From Rutpela maculata (lineage: Eukaryota > Arthropoda > Insecta > Coleoptera > Cerambycidae): a stretch of DNA of 64,000 nucleotides. Below, one piece after another: positions 31,417 through 40,863 of this stretch. The stretch is taken from assembly GCA_936432065.2 (NCBI GenBank), contig OW386289.2, forward strand, positions 87,665,736 through 87,729,735. The letters are read 5' to 3'. Within the stretch, counting starts at the first letter, position 1; each line of letters starts with the position of its first letter. Both the position numbers and the translations under genes were made by a program. Under the pieces are notes generated by a model. That model worked only from the letters and a program-made list of their open reading frames with translations. It did no database searches and was not told the DNA's origin.

Positions 31417-32154
31417 TTATTGGGAGTTTTTTTGATAAGTTTTCAAATATAGTCCAGAGCCTTTTTTATAAGGACCCAAGTATAAACCTTTCCCTTTTGT
31501 GGCTTGCTCCATTGCTAAATTATGTCTCTTCTGTTCAGCAACCTGTTCACGATTTGACTTAGCGTCATTAACTGCTTTTGCAATGCCAGCTGCACCTCCT
31601 CCTATAGCTCCTAGTGCCCCCAAAAGAGGCAACAAAAGTGGTAGAAATCCACCTATTTTTGGGGTATCTAGAATTCTTCTCCTCCGCTTTTTTGATTTTG
31701 TTTTTCTCTTTACACCAACTTTTACATTTATTTGTCCACCTTTCTTCTTTGACGCGTGACTTCTTCCACGTTTAAGACCCATTCCCAACTTACTTTTTAA
31801 TTTCATCACCCCACCGACTCCCAATGCGGCAACTTTTTCACCAAACTCTGAGTCGGCTGCTTTTAAACCTTTAAGTGCAACTTCAGCTAATTCTCTGTCA
31901 GCCTGATTTCTTCCTTCCACGTCTTGAAATTTAGAATATGCTATATCGTGTTCTTTGCACGCCTCATCCAATGGATTAATTCCTTTATCACCTCTTTGTA
32001 ATCGCTTTGAAAGTTTAGTTCCAGGCCCACAATAATTATAACCAGGTAAATGCAATTCTACTGGGAGCTTATTAATTATTTTATTAAGCAGACCACATCC
32101 TCTCTTCTTAGCGTTTTCAGCTTTACTGGATGGAGAACTCTTTCTTCTAACCAT
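31417..32154 (-). CDS. phospholipase A2-like minor capsid protein
   Basis: 245 aa from the ATG at 32154 (MVRRKSSPSS); the frame extends upstream without need. Residues about 30-75 hold LPGYNYCGPGTKL (Ca-binding loop) and DEACKEHDIAYSKF (catalytic His-Asp and Tyr), as in the PLA2-like domain of parvovirus VP1. After a basic region (KRKTKSKKRRRR) comes a hydrophobic Gly/Ala-rich segment, GGFLPLLLPLLGALGAIGGG, resembling membrane-active adenovirus core/minor proteins. It ends with two GLYLxxYK repeats. A membrane-breaching role during entry is inferred from these families. Divergent from the packaging ATPase. Confidence 0.85.
   Translation of the reverse strand: MVRRKSSPSSKAENAKKRGCGLLNKIINKLPVELHLPGYNYCGPGTKLSKRLQRGDKGINPLDEACKEHDIAYSKFQDVEGRNQADRELAEVALKGLKAADSEFGEKVAALGVGGVMKLKSKLGMGLKRGRSHASKKKGGQINVKVGVKRKTKSKKRRRRILDTPKIGGFLPLLLPLLGALGAIGGGAAGIAKAVNDAKSNREQVAEQKRHNLAMEQATKGKGLYLGPYKKGSGLYLKTYQKNSQ
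31426..31432 (-). promoter_or_regulatory. candidate -1 ribosomal frameshift heptamer
   Basis: On the minus strand the phospholipase-like frame reads CAA AAA AAC shortly before its TAA. That contains the slippery heptamer A AAA AAC in the correct phase. A -1 shift here enters exactly the frame that runs open into the protease. No convincing pseudoknot was found by eye; a palindrome TTAGATCTAA lies about 37 nt downstream. The alternative is a simple one-base indel in a seven-A run. Confidence 0.5.
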
Positions 32155-32296
32155 TATAACGTAAATGGTGTAAACAAATGAAACATGTTTGCTAGGTACC
32201 CTTATATATATAGGTAGGATGCGATGTCCAGTCAGTTTGCTATAGTTCTTATCGTAATGAAATTCCACCTCAGGTATTAATTAGTAGCAGCTTGAA
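32155..32296. promoter_or_regulatory. probable bidirectional promoter
   Basis: 142 bp separate the divergent starts of the phospholipase-like protein and the ATPase. A symmetric TTATATATATAG (32202..32213) lies about 50 nt from one ATG and 85 from the other. It could serve as a TATA element in both directions. Confidence 0.45.
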
Positions 32297-32986
32297 ATGA
32301 AGATTCATCAGCAAGAAACGGTTCTACCAATAGCAGATCATGATCACGTTTCCATGACCAGCACGATTCAAAAGCATGGTATTTTATTTGGTGGACAATC
32401 GAAACGAGGACTTTTGGTTGGAAGCTCTGGATGTGGAAAGACAAATGTAATGCTCAGTTTGTTAGAACATCCCAATGGTTTACGTTTTGAAAATATATAT
32501 TTATATTCTAAGTCCCTATATCAACCAAAATATGAGTACTTAAGAATGCTAATGGAACCTGTGAATGAAATTGGATATTTCGAATATAACGATGGTGATG
32601 CAGTAATACCTCCAGAAGAAATAAAACCGAATTCAGTGATAATATTCGATGATTTAGCTTCTTGTAATCAAAATATCATTAAAAGTTATTTTTGTTTTGG
32701 ACGTCATAGAAACACTGATTGTTTTTATCTATGTCAGACATACAGTGCCATTCCAAAACAATTGTGTAGAGATAATGCTAACCTTATTGTGATATTCCCT
32801 CAGGATATGACCAATTTGAAACATATTTATGATGATCATGTAAATGTGGATATGTGTTTTCAAGATTTCAGAGAGCTCTGTGCATTTTGTTGGAAAGATA
32901 AATATGGATTTGTCGTAATAGATAAAGATTGCGCTATTAACTCTGGAAAGTATCGAAAAGGATTCGATAAATTCATTCATATATAA
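32297..32986 (+). CDS. genome-packaging ATPase (FtsK/HerA, A32-like)
   Basis: 229 aa. Walker A is LLVGSSGCGKTN (about residues 40-51), Walker B SVIIFDDLAS (about 113-122), and the sensor region CQTYSAIPKQLCRDNANLIV follows. GRHRNTDCFYLCQ matches the segment just before the sensor in Polinton and poxvirus A32-type packaging ATPases. The enzyme would translocate DNA into preformed capsids. Frame intact, with short distances to neighbours on the right (33 bp). Confidence 0.93.
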   Translation: MKIHQQETVLPIADHDHVSMTSTIQKHGILFGGQSKRGLLVGSSGCGKTNVMLSLLEHPNGLRFENIYLYSKSLYQPKYEYLRMLMEPVNEIGYFEYNDGDAVIPPEEIKPNSVIIFDDLASCNQNIIKSYFCFGRHRNTDCFYLCQTYSAIPKQLCRDNANLIVIFPQDMTNLKHIYDDHVNVDMCFQDFRELCAFCWKDKYGFVVIDKDCAINSGKYRKGFDKFIHI

Positions 32987-33019
32987 AGTTAAAACACTGA
33001 ATGATATCAGTCAGTAATC

Positions 33020-34144
33020 ATGGATAACCGATTAGCAGTACAACTGTTAAAAACAAGAGAGGCGCTGAAACAAAAATATAAAAGTTTGAAAAGAGATATT
33101 GACAAATCACAGTCCCAGTTAGAGAAAACTTACAAGCCAATTACTCAACCTCTTAAAGATTTGGTGTCAACTCTAATTAAAACGGAAAGTGCTTTGCCAA
33201 AACCTTATTTGAAAAAGGAGCTAAAAGAAGAAATTAACCGTGAAAGTTTAAACACTCGATCAATTGGTCAAACTCCTCTTGAATATTACAATACCGCAGG
33301 ACCTGTTTACTTGGAGGATGAAACGTTTCAGTATGATCCAACCCAAGTAAGACCTGAAATCGCTGGAAGTTTCTTTGATGAAACTTTTCCAGCGACGATA
33401 GCAGATACATCTACAGCGGCCGAGCATGAAAAGTATTTACAACAATTTAAAAAACCTTTACCGCGAGCGTATATAGAAGGTAAACTTGAGGATGTAAAAA
33501 ATGAATATGACGATACCTTCGGTGTTTACTTCGACCCATTTGCGAAAAAATATGCGATTGGTGATGCAACTATTGACTTTGATGGAGCCGACTTTATCAT
33601 TAACGGTCAATTTAAATACATAGGTACACCGGGATTGTATGAATTAATGTTTAAAAAGCATCCTGCGGGTTATCGACCGACTGATATAGATCAGTACATT
33701 GATATAATTAGAAAGACTAATGCTCATTACCTAGGTTACGATCCGAAGAAAGGCCTATCTACATCGAATTCATTTAAATTTATAGATATTATTAAACCAA
33801 GAGTTACGAACTTATATTCGCTGACTCAAGAAAGGAACAATAAGAAAACCAGTACCTCAAATAAATCAGCATCATCGATACCCGCTACGGTGCAAAGATC
33901 GAGATCTAGTTCTCTTCCTACATCGCAAACGATGAAAACAAGGAGTCAAAACAAGAGAGGAGGAAATCTAACAATGATGGAATTCAATAATAAGCAGGTT
34001 GAATATAAGCATTTTGATGACTATAATGAAATTGTAGATCGTTTAAGACTCCTGATAGCGTCACAACTAGCAGGGAATAATGGACATAATAATGAAATAA
34101 TTTCAATAATAGAACAATTGAGGGAAGCTAAAATAATACGATAA
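33020..34144 (+). CDS. conserved Polinton protein of unknown function (374 aa)
   Basis: The N-terminal about 75 residues are highly charged and helical (TREALKQKYKSLKRDIDKSQ), probably a coiled coil. A globular middle contains YDDTFGVYFDPFAKKYAIGD, FIINGQFKYIGTPGLYELMF and YRPTDIDQYIDIIRKTNAHY, blocks I associate with a protein that recurs beside the ATPase in insect Polintons. A Ser/Arg-rich linker (about 275-310) precedes a C-terminal segment with FDDYNEIVDRLRLLIASQ. No enzymatic motif. Its place between ATPase and integrase and lack of frame damage suggest a virion or assembly role; this is inference. Confidence 0.75.
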   Translation: MDNRLAVQLLKTREALKQKYKSLKRDIDKSQSQLEKTYKPITQPLKDLVSTLIKTESALPKPYLKKELKEEINRESLNTRSIGQTPLEYYNTAGPVYLEDETFQYDPTQVRPEIAGSFFDETFPATIADTSTAAEHEKYLQQFKKPLPRAYIEGKLEDVKNEYDDTFGVYFDPFAKKYAIGDATIDFDGADFIINGQFKYIGTPGLYELMFKKHPAGYRPTDIDQYIDIIRKTNAHYLGYDPKKGLSTSNSFKFIDIIKPRVTNLYSLTQERNNKKTSTSNKSASSIPATVQRSRSSSLPTSQTMKTRSQNKRGGNLTMMEFNNKQVEYKHFDDYNEIVDRLRLLIASQLAGNNGHNNEIISIIEQLREAKIIR

Positions 34145-34201
34145 ATAGTATGTGTGGAAAGTTAGAGCCTCATTAAGTGTAAAACTTTAGGTCTGTTAAC
34201 C

Positions 34202-34630
34202 ATGCCAATTGATAAATTTGGAAGGCACATGTTGAGGGAGAGAATAACTCCATATTCTGCACCAACTCCCCCTTCACCCATCTTAACCTCACCCCCAAGA
34301 ACATCACCTTTTTACATTTGCGAGCCCTCTTCATATCATAGCAAATGTATTATAAATGTACGAGGTCGTGTACAGAAATCTAAAAGTATAAATTTCTACA
34401 CATTAGAAAATACTACAACAGAATACAAAATCCTTTTATCTGGTAAAGTTGAAAATATAGAGGTTTCACCTGTCGATACCACAGTTTTCTTGAACACGAA
34501 AGAAGTTTTACCAGAAAAACTTGTGGGGGAAATCATAAATATTGAAGATAAGTTTATGTTCTATGCAAAGAATAAAGATCCGCTATATGTTCAAATTGTT
34601 CTGCAGTGCCCGCTGACCAAGGATGACTAA
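34202..34630 (+). CDS. conserved Polinton protein, 142 aa, beta-rich
   Basis: Begins MPIDKFGRHMLRER, followed by a Pro/Ser-rich linker (TPPSPILTSPPRTSP) and a beta-rich C-terminal domain with NFYTLENTTTEYKILLSGKV and PLYVQIVLQCPLTKDD. The MPIDKFGRH opening and IVLxCPLTK ending match my memory of a small ORF next to Polinton integrases. Its stop overlaps the integrase start (ATGACTAA, 34623..34630). It is possibly a small virion spike or fibre-like protein. Function unproven. Confidence 0.7.
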   Translation: MPIDKFGRHMLRERITPYSAPTPPSPILTSPPRTSPFYICEPSSYHSKCIINVRGRVQKSKSINFYTLENTTTEYKILLSGKVENIEVSPVDTTVFLNTKEVLPEKLVGEIINIEDKFMFYAKNKDPLYVQIVLQCPLTKDD

Positions 34631-35150
34631 CATTAAACAGGAAATAGTCAATGAAATTCATAAGCCTGCCAGAAAGTACTTTAAAAGAAGAAGAGTAATT
34701 GTTAAGGGTCTTAATGATCTTGTTCAAGCAGATCTTGTTGAAATGATCAAGTATGCTAAAATAAATAAAGGTTATAAGTATATTTTAGTGGTTATTAACG
34801 TATTTTCAAAATTTGTTTGGTGCGAACCTCTGAAAAATAAAAGTGGAAATGAAGTTGTACGAGCGATGGACAAGATCTTGTCGCAGATGAATGTACGACC
34901 CAAAAATTTACAGACAGATATGGGTAAAGAATTTTACAATAAGAAATTTAAGGAATTAACCGATAGGTGGAAAATTAACCACTATAGCTCTTACACACAC
35001 CTTAAAGTGAGTGTTGTAGAAAGAGTGAATAGAACTTTAAAAAATAAAATGTGGAGGCAGTTCAGCCTACAAGGAAATTACAAATGGTTAGATATCTTAT
35101 CAGATATCGTTAAGAATACAATAACACAAAACACAGAACTATTGGAATGA
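34623..35150 (+). pseudogene. Polinton integrase, catalytic part (frame broken at 3' end)
   Basis: DDE/rve retroviral-type integrase core. First Asp is in LVQADLVEMIKYA, second in LQTDMGKEFYN, and Glu in SVVERVNRTLKNKMWRQF, with 33 residues between the last two. The reading frame leaves the conserved sequence at about 35110..35125. The downstream chromodomain part continues in another frame, so a one-base indel is likely. It overlaps the preceding gene by 8 nt. The enzyme would insert the element and create 6-bp duplications. Confidence 0.9.
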
Positions 35151-35554
35151 AACCAATAAATGTTAAGAAGAAAGATGAGAAACGATTGTTGCGAACTGCC
35201 TATAGCCATCTGAAAACAGTTGATCCAAGAAAACAAAAATTTAAAGTTAACGATTATGTAAGAATTAGTAAATATAGAGAAGCATTTTCAAAAGGTTATA
35301 CTCCTAATTGGTCAAATGAAATTTTCCAAATCAGAAAGATTCATAGAAGTAATCCTAGAACATATCTCTTGGAGGATCAGGAAGGGGATCAAATTCAAGG
35401 AGGTTTTTACGAGCATGAACTACAGAAAGTAAAGTATCCTGACATATATCTTGTGGAGAAGATTATCAGAAAAAAGGGGGATAAACTCTACATAAAATGG
35501 CTTGGGTTAAACAGTCAACATAATTCATGGATTTTGAAAAATCAAATTGTATAA
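35147..35554 (+). pseudogene. Polinton integrase, C-terminal part with chromodomain
   Basis: The segment starts around MKPINVKKKDE and contains FKVNDYVRISKYREAFSKGY and NWSNEIFQIRKI, the usual post-core region. It ends in a chromodomain: YLVEKIIRKKGDKLYIKWLG, then HNSWI, with aromatic residues in normal positions. Chromodomains in transposon integrases are thought to direct insertion to marked chromatin. Its own ATG is the internal methionine of the original protein, so separate translation is unlikely to be functional. Confidence 0.88.
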
Positions 35555-35782
35555 ATATAATCTGTACATATGTCTTTTTATTTTAATAAAACAAATTTTA
35601 AGTAACAAGTGTTTTTTATTTATATCTTTTTCACATATTTTATAAAATTGTATAAAATAACAAGTAAATGAGTTACGCTTACATTAATTTACAAAATCTA
35701 TCACTATATACATTACTTCTAAAATAGGACTTACAATATGTGACATTTAGTAACGCTAAATTAAATGTCATTTTCCTCACCA
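35555..35782. terminator. convergent transcript ends
   Basis: Between the integrase (plus) and the 216-aa gene (minus). AATAAAAC at 35584 fits a polyadenylation signal for the plus-strand cluster. The remainder is AT-rich. Confidence 0.45.
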
Positions 35783-36433
35783 TTACACCCTACCAAAACA
35801 TTCCACTTCGAATACTTCTGGATAAATGTAAATTAACTCCATGAGCATGGAAATATTCTCATTATTACAATTCATGCTCTGTTGAATAAGGTTTACAGCA
35901 TTTTCAAATACATTTCCTCCTTGACGTTGTAGTTCTCTCTGCACGTTCTTGAAATAATTTATAAACTGTTGTCTTCTTAACATATCAATGCTATACTTGA
36001 CAAGTGGTAATACTTCCCACAACTTGCAGATTGATTCATAACCCAAGTAAACGTATGAATTGTTCTTTACAATTTTTATAACTTTGGAATTGGGGAATTG
36101 CTCAAATTGAATAAGGAAATCACCAGCGTCTATTGGTTGTGTTTTATCGTTGGAGTATATGAAATTATTAACAATTCCTCGAAATGTAAGAAAATGAGTC
36201 CACTCTTTTTCAGTAAAAATTATTGCATCATTTTTATTTCCACTTAGCTTTACACATGGGTTATAACAGAAGTCACTGGATAATCCTGTTGACACATATT
36301 TGCTTCTCGATTTATTTAGTTTATGCCTTCTTTCACCAAGTATCACTAAATCATTTTTATTCTGAGGTGCTGAAGGTAAATTATTAAATAAGTCAAATTT
36401 CAGTTCAGGCAAGACACTACAGTTTTCGACCAT
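35783..36433 (-). CDS. 216-aa Polinton-associated protein of unknown function
   Basis: Begins MVENCSVLPELKFDLFNNLP. The middle has SGNKNDAIIFTEKEWTHFLT and SKVIKIVKNNSYVYLGYESI, which I recall from uncharacterised insect proteins located next to Polintons. The rest is helical, with LVKYSIDMLRRQQFINYFKN. No catalytic motif seen. It is the last gene before the right terminal repeat and is transcribed inward. Frame intact over 216 codons. Confidence 0.65.
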   Translation of the reverse strand: MVENCSVLPELKFDLFNNLPSAPQNKNDLVILGERRHKLNKSRSKYVSTGLSSDFCYNPCVKLSGNKNDAIIFTEKEWTHFLTFRGIVNNFIYSNDKTQPIDAGDFLIQFEQFPNSKVIKIVKNNSYVYLGYESICKLWEVLPLVKYSIDMLRRQQFINYFKNVQRELQRQGGNVFENAVNLIQQSMNCNNENISMLMELIYIYPEVFEVECFGRV

Positions 36434-36662
36434 CTTGAATAGTTAAAATTTAATTGTTTCTTGAAATACTGTTAGCACATGAACAATAATGGAAACCTTA
36501 ATGGTGTTAAATGTATTTATACAATAAAAGTTAATTTGGTTGGGGGGGAGGTGCTTTGTATTTGAACTCTCTAAATATATTTTAAGATGTATGCCTGTAA
36601 CAGAGGTCTATAATACCACCACCACTTCACACACCTCCCACCCCATTTAGAAGAATGTTGAG
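36434..36662. other. spacer before right TIR
   Basis: Contains a G-run TTGGGGGGGAGG (36541) and ACCACCACC; presumed promoter of the 216-aa gene. No ORF. Confidence 0.35.
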
Positions 36663-37033
36663 TTCACCTCCCTACCTCCCTCCCTCCCATAGACCAATCC
36701 TGTTAGGGTGGGTGCGGCTTATCCCCTTCCATTGGCCAATCCCGTTAAAGTGGGTGCGGCTTATCCCCTCCCATTGATCAATCCCGTTAATGTGGGCGCG
36801 GCTTATCCCCTCCCATCGTCCAATCACGTTAAGGTGGGTGCGGCTTATCCCCTCCCATTGACCAATCCCGTCCATGTGGGCGAAGCTTATCCCCTCCCAT
36901 CGTCCAATCACGTTAAGGTGGGCGTGGCTCATCCCCTCCCATCGACCAATCCCGTTTAGGGTGGGGTGAGGAGTGGGGGGTACACAGGGAGGCATGGAGG
37001 GGGGTACATGCCGTTTCTCATTCTTTACCTACT
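36663..37033 (-). repeat. Polinton right terminal inverted repeat with 42-bp minisatellite
   Basis: Reverse complement of the left repeat with seven instead of eight 42-bp units. It ends CATTCTTTACCTACT at 37033. The outermost 110 bases match the left end without a visible difference. Reading frames here are products of the 42-bp periodicity. Confidence 0.9.
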
Positions 37034-37039
37034 ATCAGT
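37034..37039. repeat. Polinton target-site duplication, right
   Basis: ATCAGT, identical to 19235..19240. Confidence 0.9.
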
Positions 37040-37435
37040 AAACGAAAAAACATTTGTTTAATTACCAGTACTTCATTTCATTGCAATAATTTAGTAACAA
37101 TATTAAAAGCTAATAACAAGGGAATATTAAAAGATATTCTTAAGAAAAAATTAACTATATGTATAATAGCAGTCGAAAGAAAGTATCACAAATCTTGTTA
37201 TCAGAATCACTATTTATGTAGTTATGCCAGGAGGAACAAAAAACACCAAGTCGTATAGGACATCCTTTTGAACATGATATTTCCCTGACTGTATAAAATA
37301 TGCAATTATATCGAATCGTGTAATGATGATCAATATACTCCAAGAATTAGGTAGATTCTTGGTACTTACTTAATATAATTATAATGCAACTGTATTCTTG
37401 ATTATATATTGATTTAATTTACACGAATAATTTTC
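37040..37435. other. no gene seen
   Basis: AT-rich flank of the Polinton; no recognised feature. Confidence 0.4.
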
Positions 37436-38089
37436 GAAAAGGACACCTCACGTTTTATAGGTAAATTGGTGGCCTGTCAAATTTGATGAATTTTTGATAT
37501 ATTGTTGTGGTGCCAAGGCATGTGATGTCCCACTCGGCCTCTTAATTGAGATCACCGGGGTGGGTCAGAACGCGCCAGGTTCGGTTGATGCGATGTCAGC
37601 GCTTCCCGCGTGGCACGGTCTGTGCATACTGTGTGCTTGTGTATGCTGAGTGCAAACTGTTTGTGCTTAGTGTGTGCAGGTACTTGCTGGGTGCGGACTG
37701 TGATATGTGGGTTCAGCCCTAGCCTCTCACCGTTCAGGATCGTCCGCCCGTGATGATGAATCACAACCTAGCCGAGGTGGCACTGTTTCAACAAAAGGCG
37801 GCGGATCTAGACCGGGAGGTCAATAAACATTCTCCAAGCTAAGGTGTAAGCGATCGTGCCGAGAGCTGTATGGTACCAGGGTTTTGGTATCTCAAACGAT
37901 GCCTATGGGAAACCGGGCGATCTCCCATAGTATCTAGCCTTGCCCCCGTAACAGGCTCTGCGGGGGTCGACAACACTTCCTGTCCATTCGTGGGAAAAAA
38001 ATGAAATCCTCTCTGCCCACCTCCTCCGGGGAGAGTCCCTGCACAGGGACCTCCCCATTCCTTATTAAGGGAGGCTCCAAAGTTGGAGT

Positions 38090-40110
38090 ATATCCAGGAA
38101 TATAGAGGATATAGAATCCTCCACTAAGCTTCTCAATGGAGCGATCACTGCCTCATATGAGAGCAGTTGTCCTCTTAAAAGAAGAAAGGAAAGGAATAAG
38201 GTTCCCTGGTGGAACAGGGAGCTCCAAATTCTACGCAAAGAGACACGCAGGCTCTTCAATAGGGCAATGCGTACCCAGCTTCCGGAGGATTGGGACAGCT
38301 TCAGAAAGTCCCAACGCCTCTATAAAAGTTACATTCGTAACAGCAAGAGGGCAGCCTGGAAGGACTTCTGCGAAAGCATAGAAGACCTTCCAGAAGCCGC
38401 AAGGCTCTGCAAAGCCCTCAAAAAAGATCACCCATCACGACTAGAGAATTTGAGGCTCCCCTCTGGTAGACTGACGTCTACCACTGAGGAGTGCCTCAAG
38501 TATCTACTAGAAACTCATTTCCCCGAATCCGTAGTGGAGACGGAGGAAATGCCAGCCCCTCGGCCTCCCCGCGCTGCTGTCACGGCAGCGGATTGGAGGA
38601 CGGCTTCAAAGGTGATTACAGTGGAAAGAGTCAAGTGGGCTATTTCCACCTTTGACCCATTCAAAAGTCCAGGGCCGGATGGAGTGTTCCCGGCACTTCT
38701 TCAGGAAGGGTCTGAGACACTCATACGTCCGGTCTATCACTTGTTGAGAACCTGTCTGGCCATGGGGTATATTCCCATACCCTGGAGAGCCGTCAAAGTG
38801 GTTTTCATACCAAAAGCAGGACGTACATCCTACGATACTGCCAACTCCTACAGAGCAATCAGCCTTACATCATTCCTGCTCAAAACACTAGAGAGGTTGG
38901 TTGAAAGGTTTGTTAAAGACGGGGCACTGACCCTAGCGCCTCTGCATCTGTCGCAACACGCTTACCAGACCGGGAAGTCAGTGGAGACGGCCCTTCACCC
39001 GATCGTTTCCAGGATCGAGAAGGCGCTGCACCACAAAGAACTTGCGGCCGGTGCTTTTCTTGACATCGAAGGAGCATTTGATAACACCTCCTTCGACTCA
39101 ATCTGCGCCGCGGCTGCCTATCATGGCATCGATGATACCATCATTAGATGGTTGAGGGCCATGTTGGCGGGAAGGCAAATTATAGCTGCCAATGAGGAAA
39201 CGGCAGTAAAAGTCTCAGTAAGGAGAGGATGCCCACAAGGAGGCGTCCTCTCCCCTCTGCTATGGAACCTCGTTCCCGATGGTCTACTTCAGGAACTCGA
39301 GAACGAGGATCTTTTTGCTCAAGGTTACGCAGATGACCTGGCAATTATCATCTCGGGAAAATTCCCAAATACGGTTAGCGGGCTACTGCAAAGTGCTCTG
39401 CAGATCGTACAGAGATGGTGTAATGACCAGGGTCTAATTTTCACTAGGAGACGCAGGCTAGATGGTTTCGTCGAACCTGTACTTTATGACACGACTCTAA
39501 AGATCTCCAGGACAGTGAAGTATCTGGGTGTCATTCTGGACTCTAAGCTGACCTGGAAAGATCACATAGAGAGACAAATACAAAGGGCCACTAAAACTCT
39601 CTGGGTACGTAGAAGGACCTTTGGTAAAACATGGGGGTTGAACCCCAGGGTAACAATGTGGTACTATACTGTGATAGTTAGACCAATGATCACGTATGCT
39701 TCTGTTGTGTGGTGGCCTGCCGTAACCAGGCTATACATTCAACAGAAACTAACACAACTCCAAAGACTCGCCTGTTTGGGAGTCACAGGAGCAATACGCA
39801 CGGCCCCCACAGCAGCTCTGGAGGTCCTTCTGGATCTCGTGCCCCTTCACTTGGTGATTGAGGCCGAGGCTCGGAAAGCGGCCTACAGGCTGAGGTGCGG
39901 TGGTCAGTGGAAAATCGGAGGAGAACAATTAGGGCACATAAGGGTCCTTTCCGACGTGATAGGGACTCACTCACTTCTGGAGGCCAGGAGTGATGATATG
40001 GTGCCTTCCTTCTCCTTCTCAGAACCCTTTGAGGTTGTCATCCCCAAAAGGGAAGACTGGAACCCACTCGAGGACATACTCAGGCATGCCGATATCGTCT
40101 GGTTACAGAC
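38090..40110 (+). pseudogene. LINE reverse transcriptase
   Basis: Frame open from about 38110 (RRKERNKVPWWNREL, the standard start of the region before the reverse transcriptase). Blocks in order: FKSPGPDGVFPALLQ; VVFIPKAGRTSYDTANSYRA with ISLTSFLLKTLERL; AGAFLDIEGAFDNTSFDSIC (motif A); RRGCPQGGVLSPLLWNLV; and AQGYADDLAIIISG (active-site Asp pair); then YLGVILDSKLTWKDHI. No endonuclease domain precedes it, so the copy is incomplete. After about 40110 the frame leaves conserved sequence. Confidence 0.85.
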
Positions 40111-40863
40111 GGATCGAGGTTTGAGGAAAGTGCTGGAGCGGGGATATACGGTGAAAGGCCCAGAGCTGAACTTTCTTATGCCCTGGGCAAATTCGCCACG
40201 GTATTCCAGACCGAGATCTTTGCTATTTTGGTCTGCGCACAGGAGAATATTCGAAGGAAATATTCCAACAAGCACATATATATATGTAGCGACAGTCAAG
40301 CGGCCCTCAAGGCCCTTGCATCAGTCCGGACCAAGTCAAAATTGGTTCAAAACTGTAAACAGGCACTCTGTGAACTTGGCTCGTCCAACTGGGTCAAGCT
40401 TCTCTGGGTGCCTGGACACAGCAACATCGAGGGTAACGAGCGGGCAGACGCTCTGGCCAGAGGGGGCTCTCAGATGCCTCTACTGGGTCCGGAGCCTGCG
40501 CTCGGCTACCCTAGATCAAGTGCCAATAAGTCAGTAGAGAACTGGACATGGTCCCAGTTCTTTGACTTCTGGGCTTCCTACCCAGGACTCCGGCATGCGA
40601 ATCTCCTGATCTCAGGGCCCTTGCCGAAGCGAGCAGAACAAATCCTGCGACTAAGCAGGACACAGGTCAGAATCGTGGTAAGTCTCTTGACTGGACACGG
40701 CTCTTTCAAAAAACACCTGCACACTATAGGGGTGGTTGATAACCCCGACTGCAGGTTCTGCGGGGACAAGGAGGAGACTTCCATCCACGTCCTTACTTCC
40801 TGCCCTAGTCTTATGAACTTGAGGTACAAACACTTCGGCATTGGTTTTCCGGTGCTGGAGTAA
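40110..40863 (+). pseudogene. LINE RNase H and C-terminal zinc region (frame-shifted)
   Basis: RNase H motifs IYICSDSQAALKAL (second catalytic Asp) and WVPGHSNIEGNERADALARG (His and final Asp) are in a different frame from the reverse transcriptase. The first RNase H block, normally a TDGS motif, lies in the broken stretch 40095..40230. The C-terminus has CRFCGDKEETSIHVLTSCPS, the CCHC knuckle common to I/R1-type LINEs. At least one frameshift makes the protein inactive. Confidence 0.8.

Larger units (their letters stand above)
19241..37033. mobile_element. complete Polinton/Maverick element (virus-like)
   Basis: 17,793 bp bounded by inverted repeats that begin AGTAGGTAAAGAATGAGAAA at both ends and by a perfect 6-bp target duplication. 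It encodes the Polinton hallmark set: protein-primed family-B DNA polymerase, DDE integrase with chromodomain, FtsK/HerA-type packaging ATPase, adenovirus-type protease, double jelly-roll major capsid protein and single jelly-roll penton. Additional genes look like cargo (BIR protein, zinc-knuckle protein, GC-rich spliced gene). The outer roughly 110 bp of the two ends appear identical, suggesting recent insertion. The polymerase and integrase nevertheless have frame breaks, so this copy may depend on others, or the breaks may be assembly errors. Confidence 0.95.

Noticed and set aside
31499..31759. 86-codon antisense frame over the PLA2-like gene
   Set aside because: Complement of the basic and Gly-rich region; no independent support.
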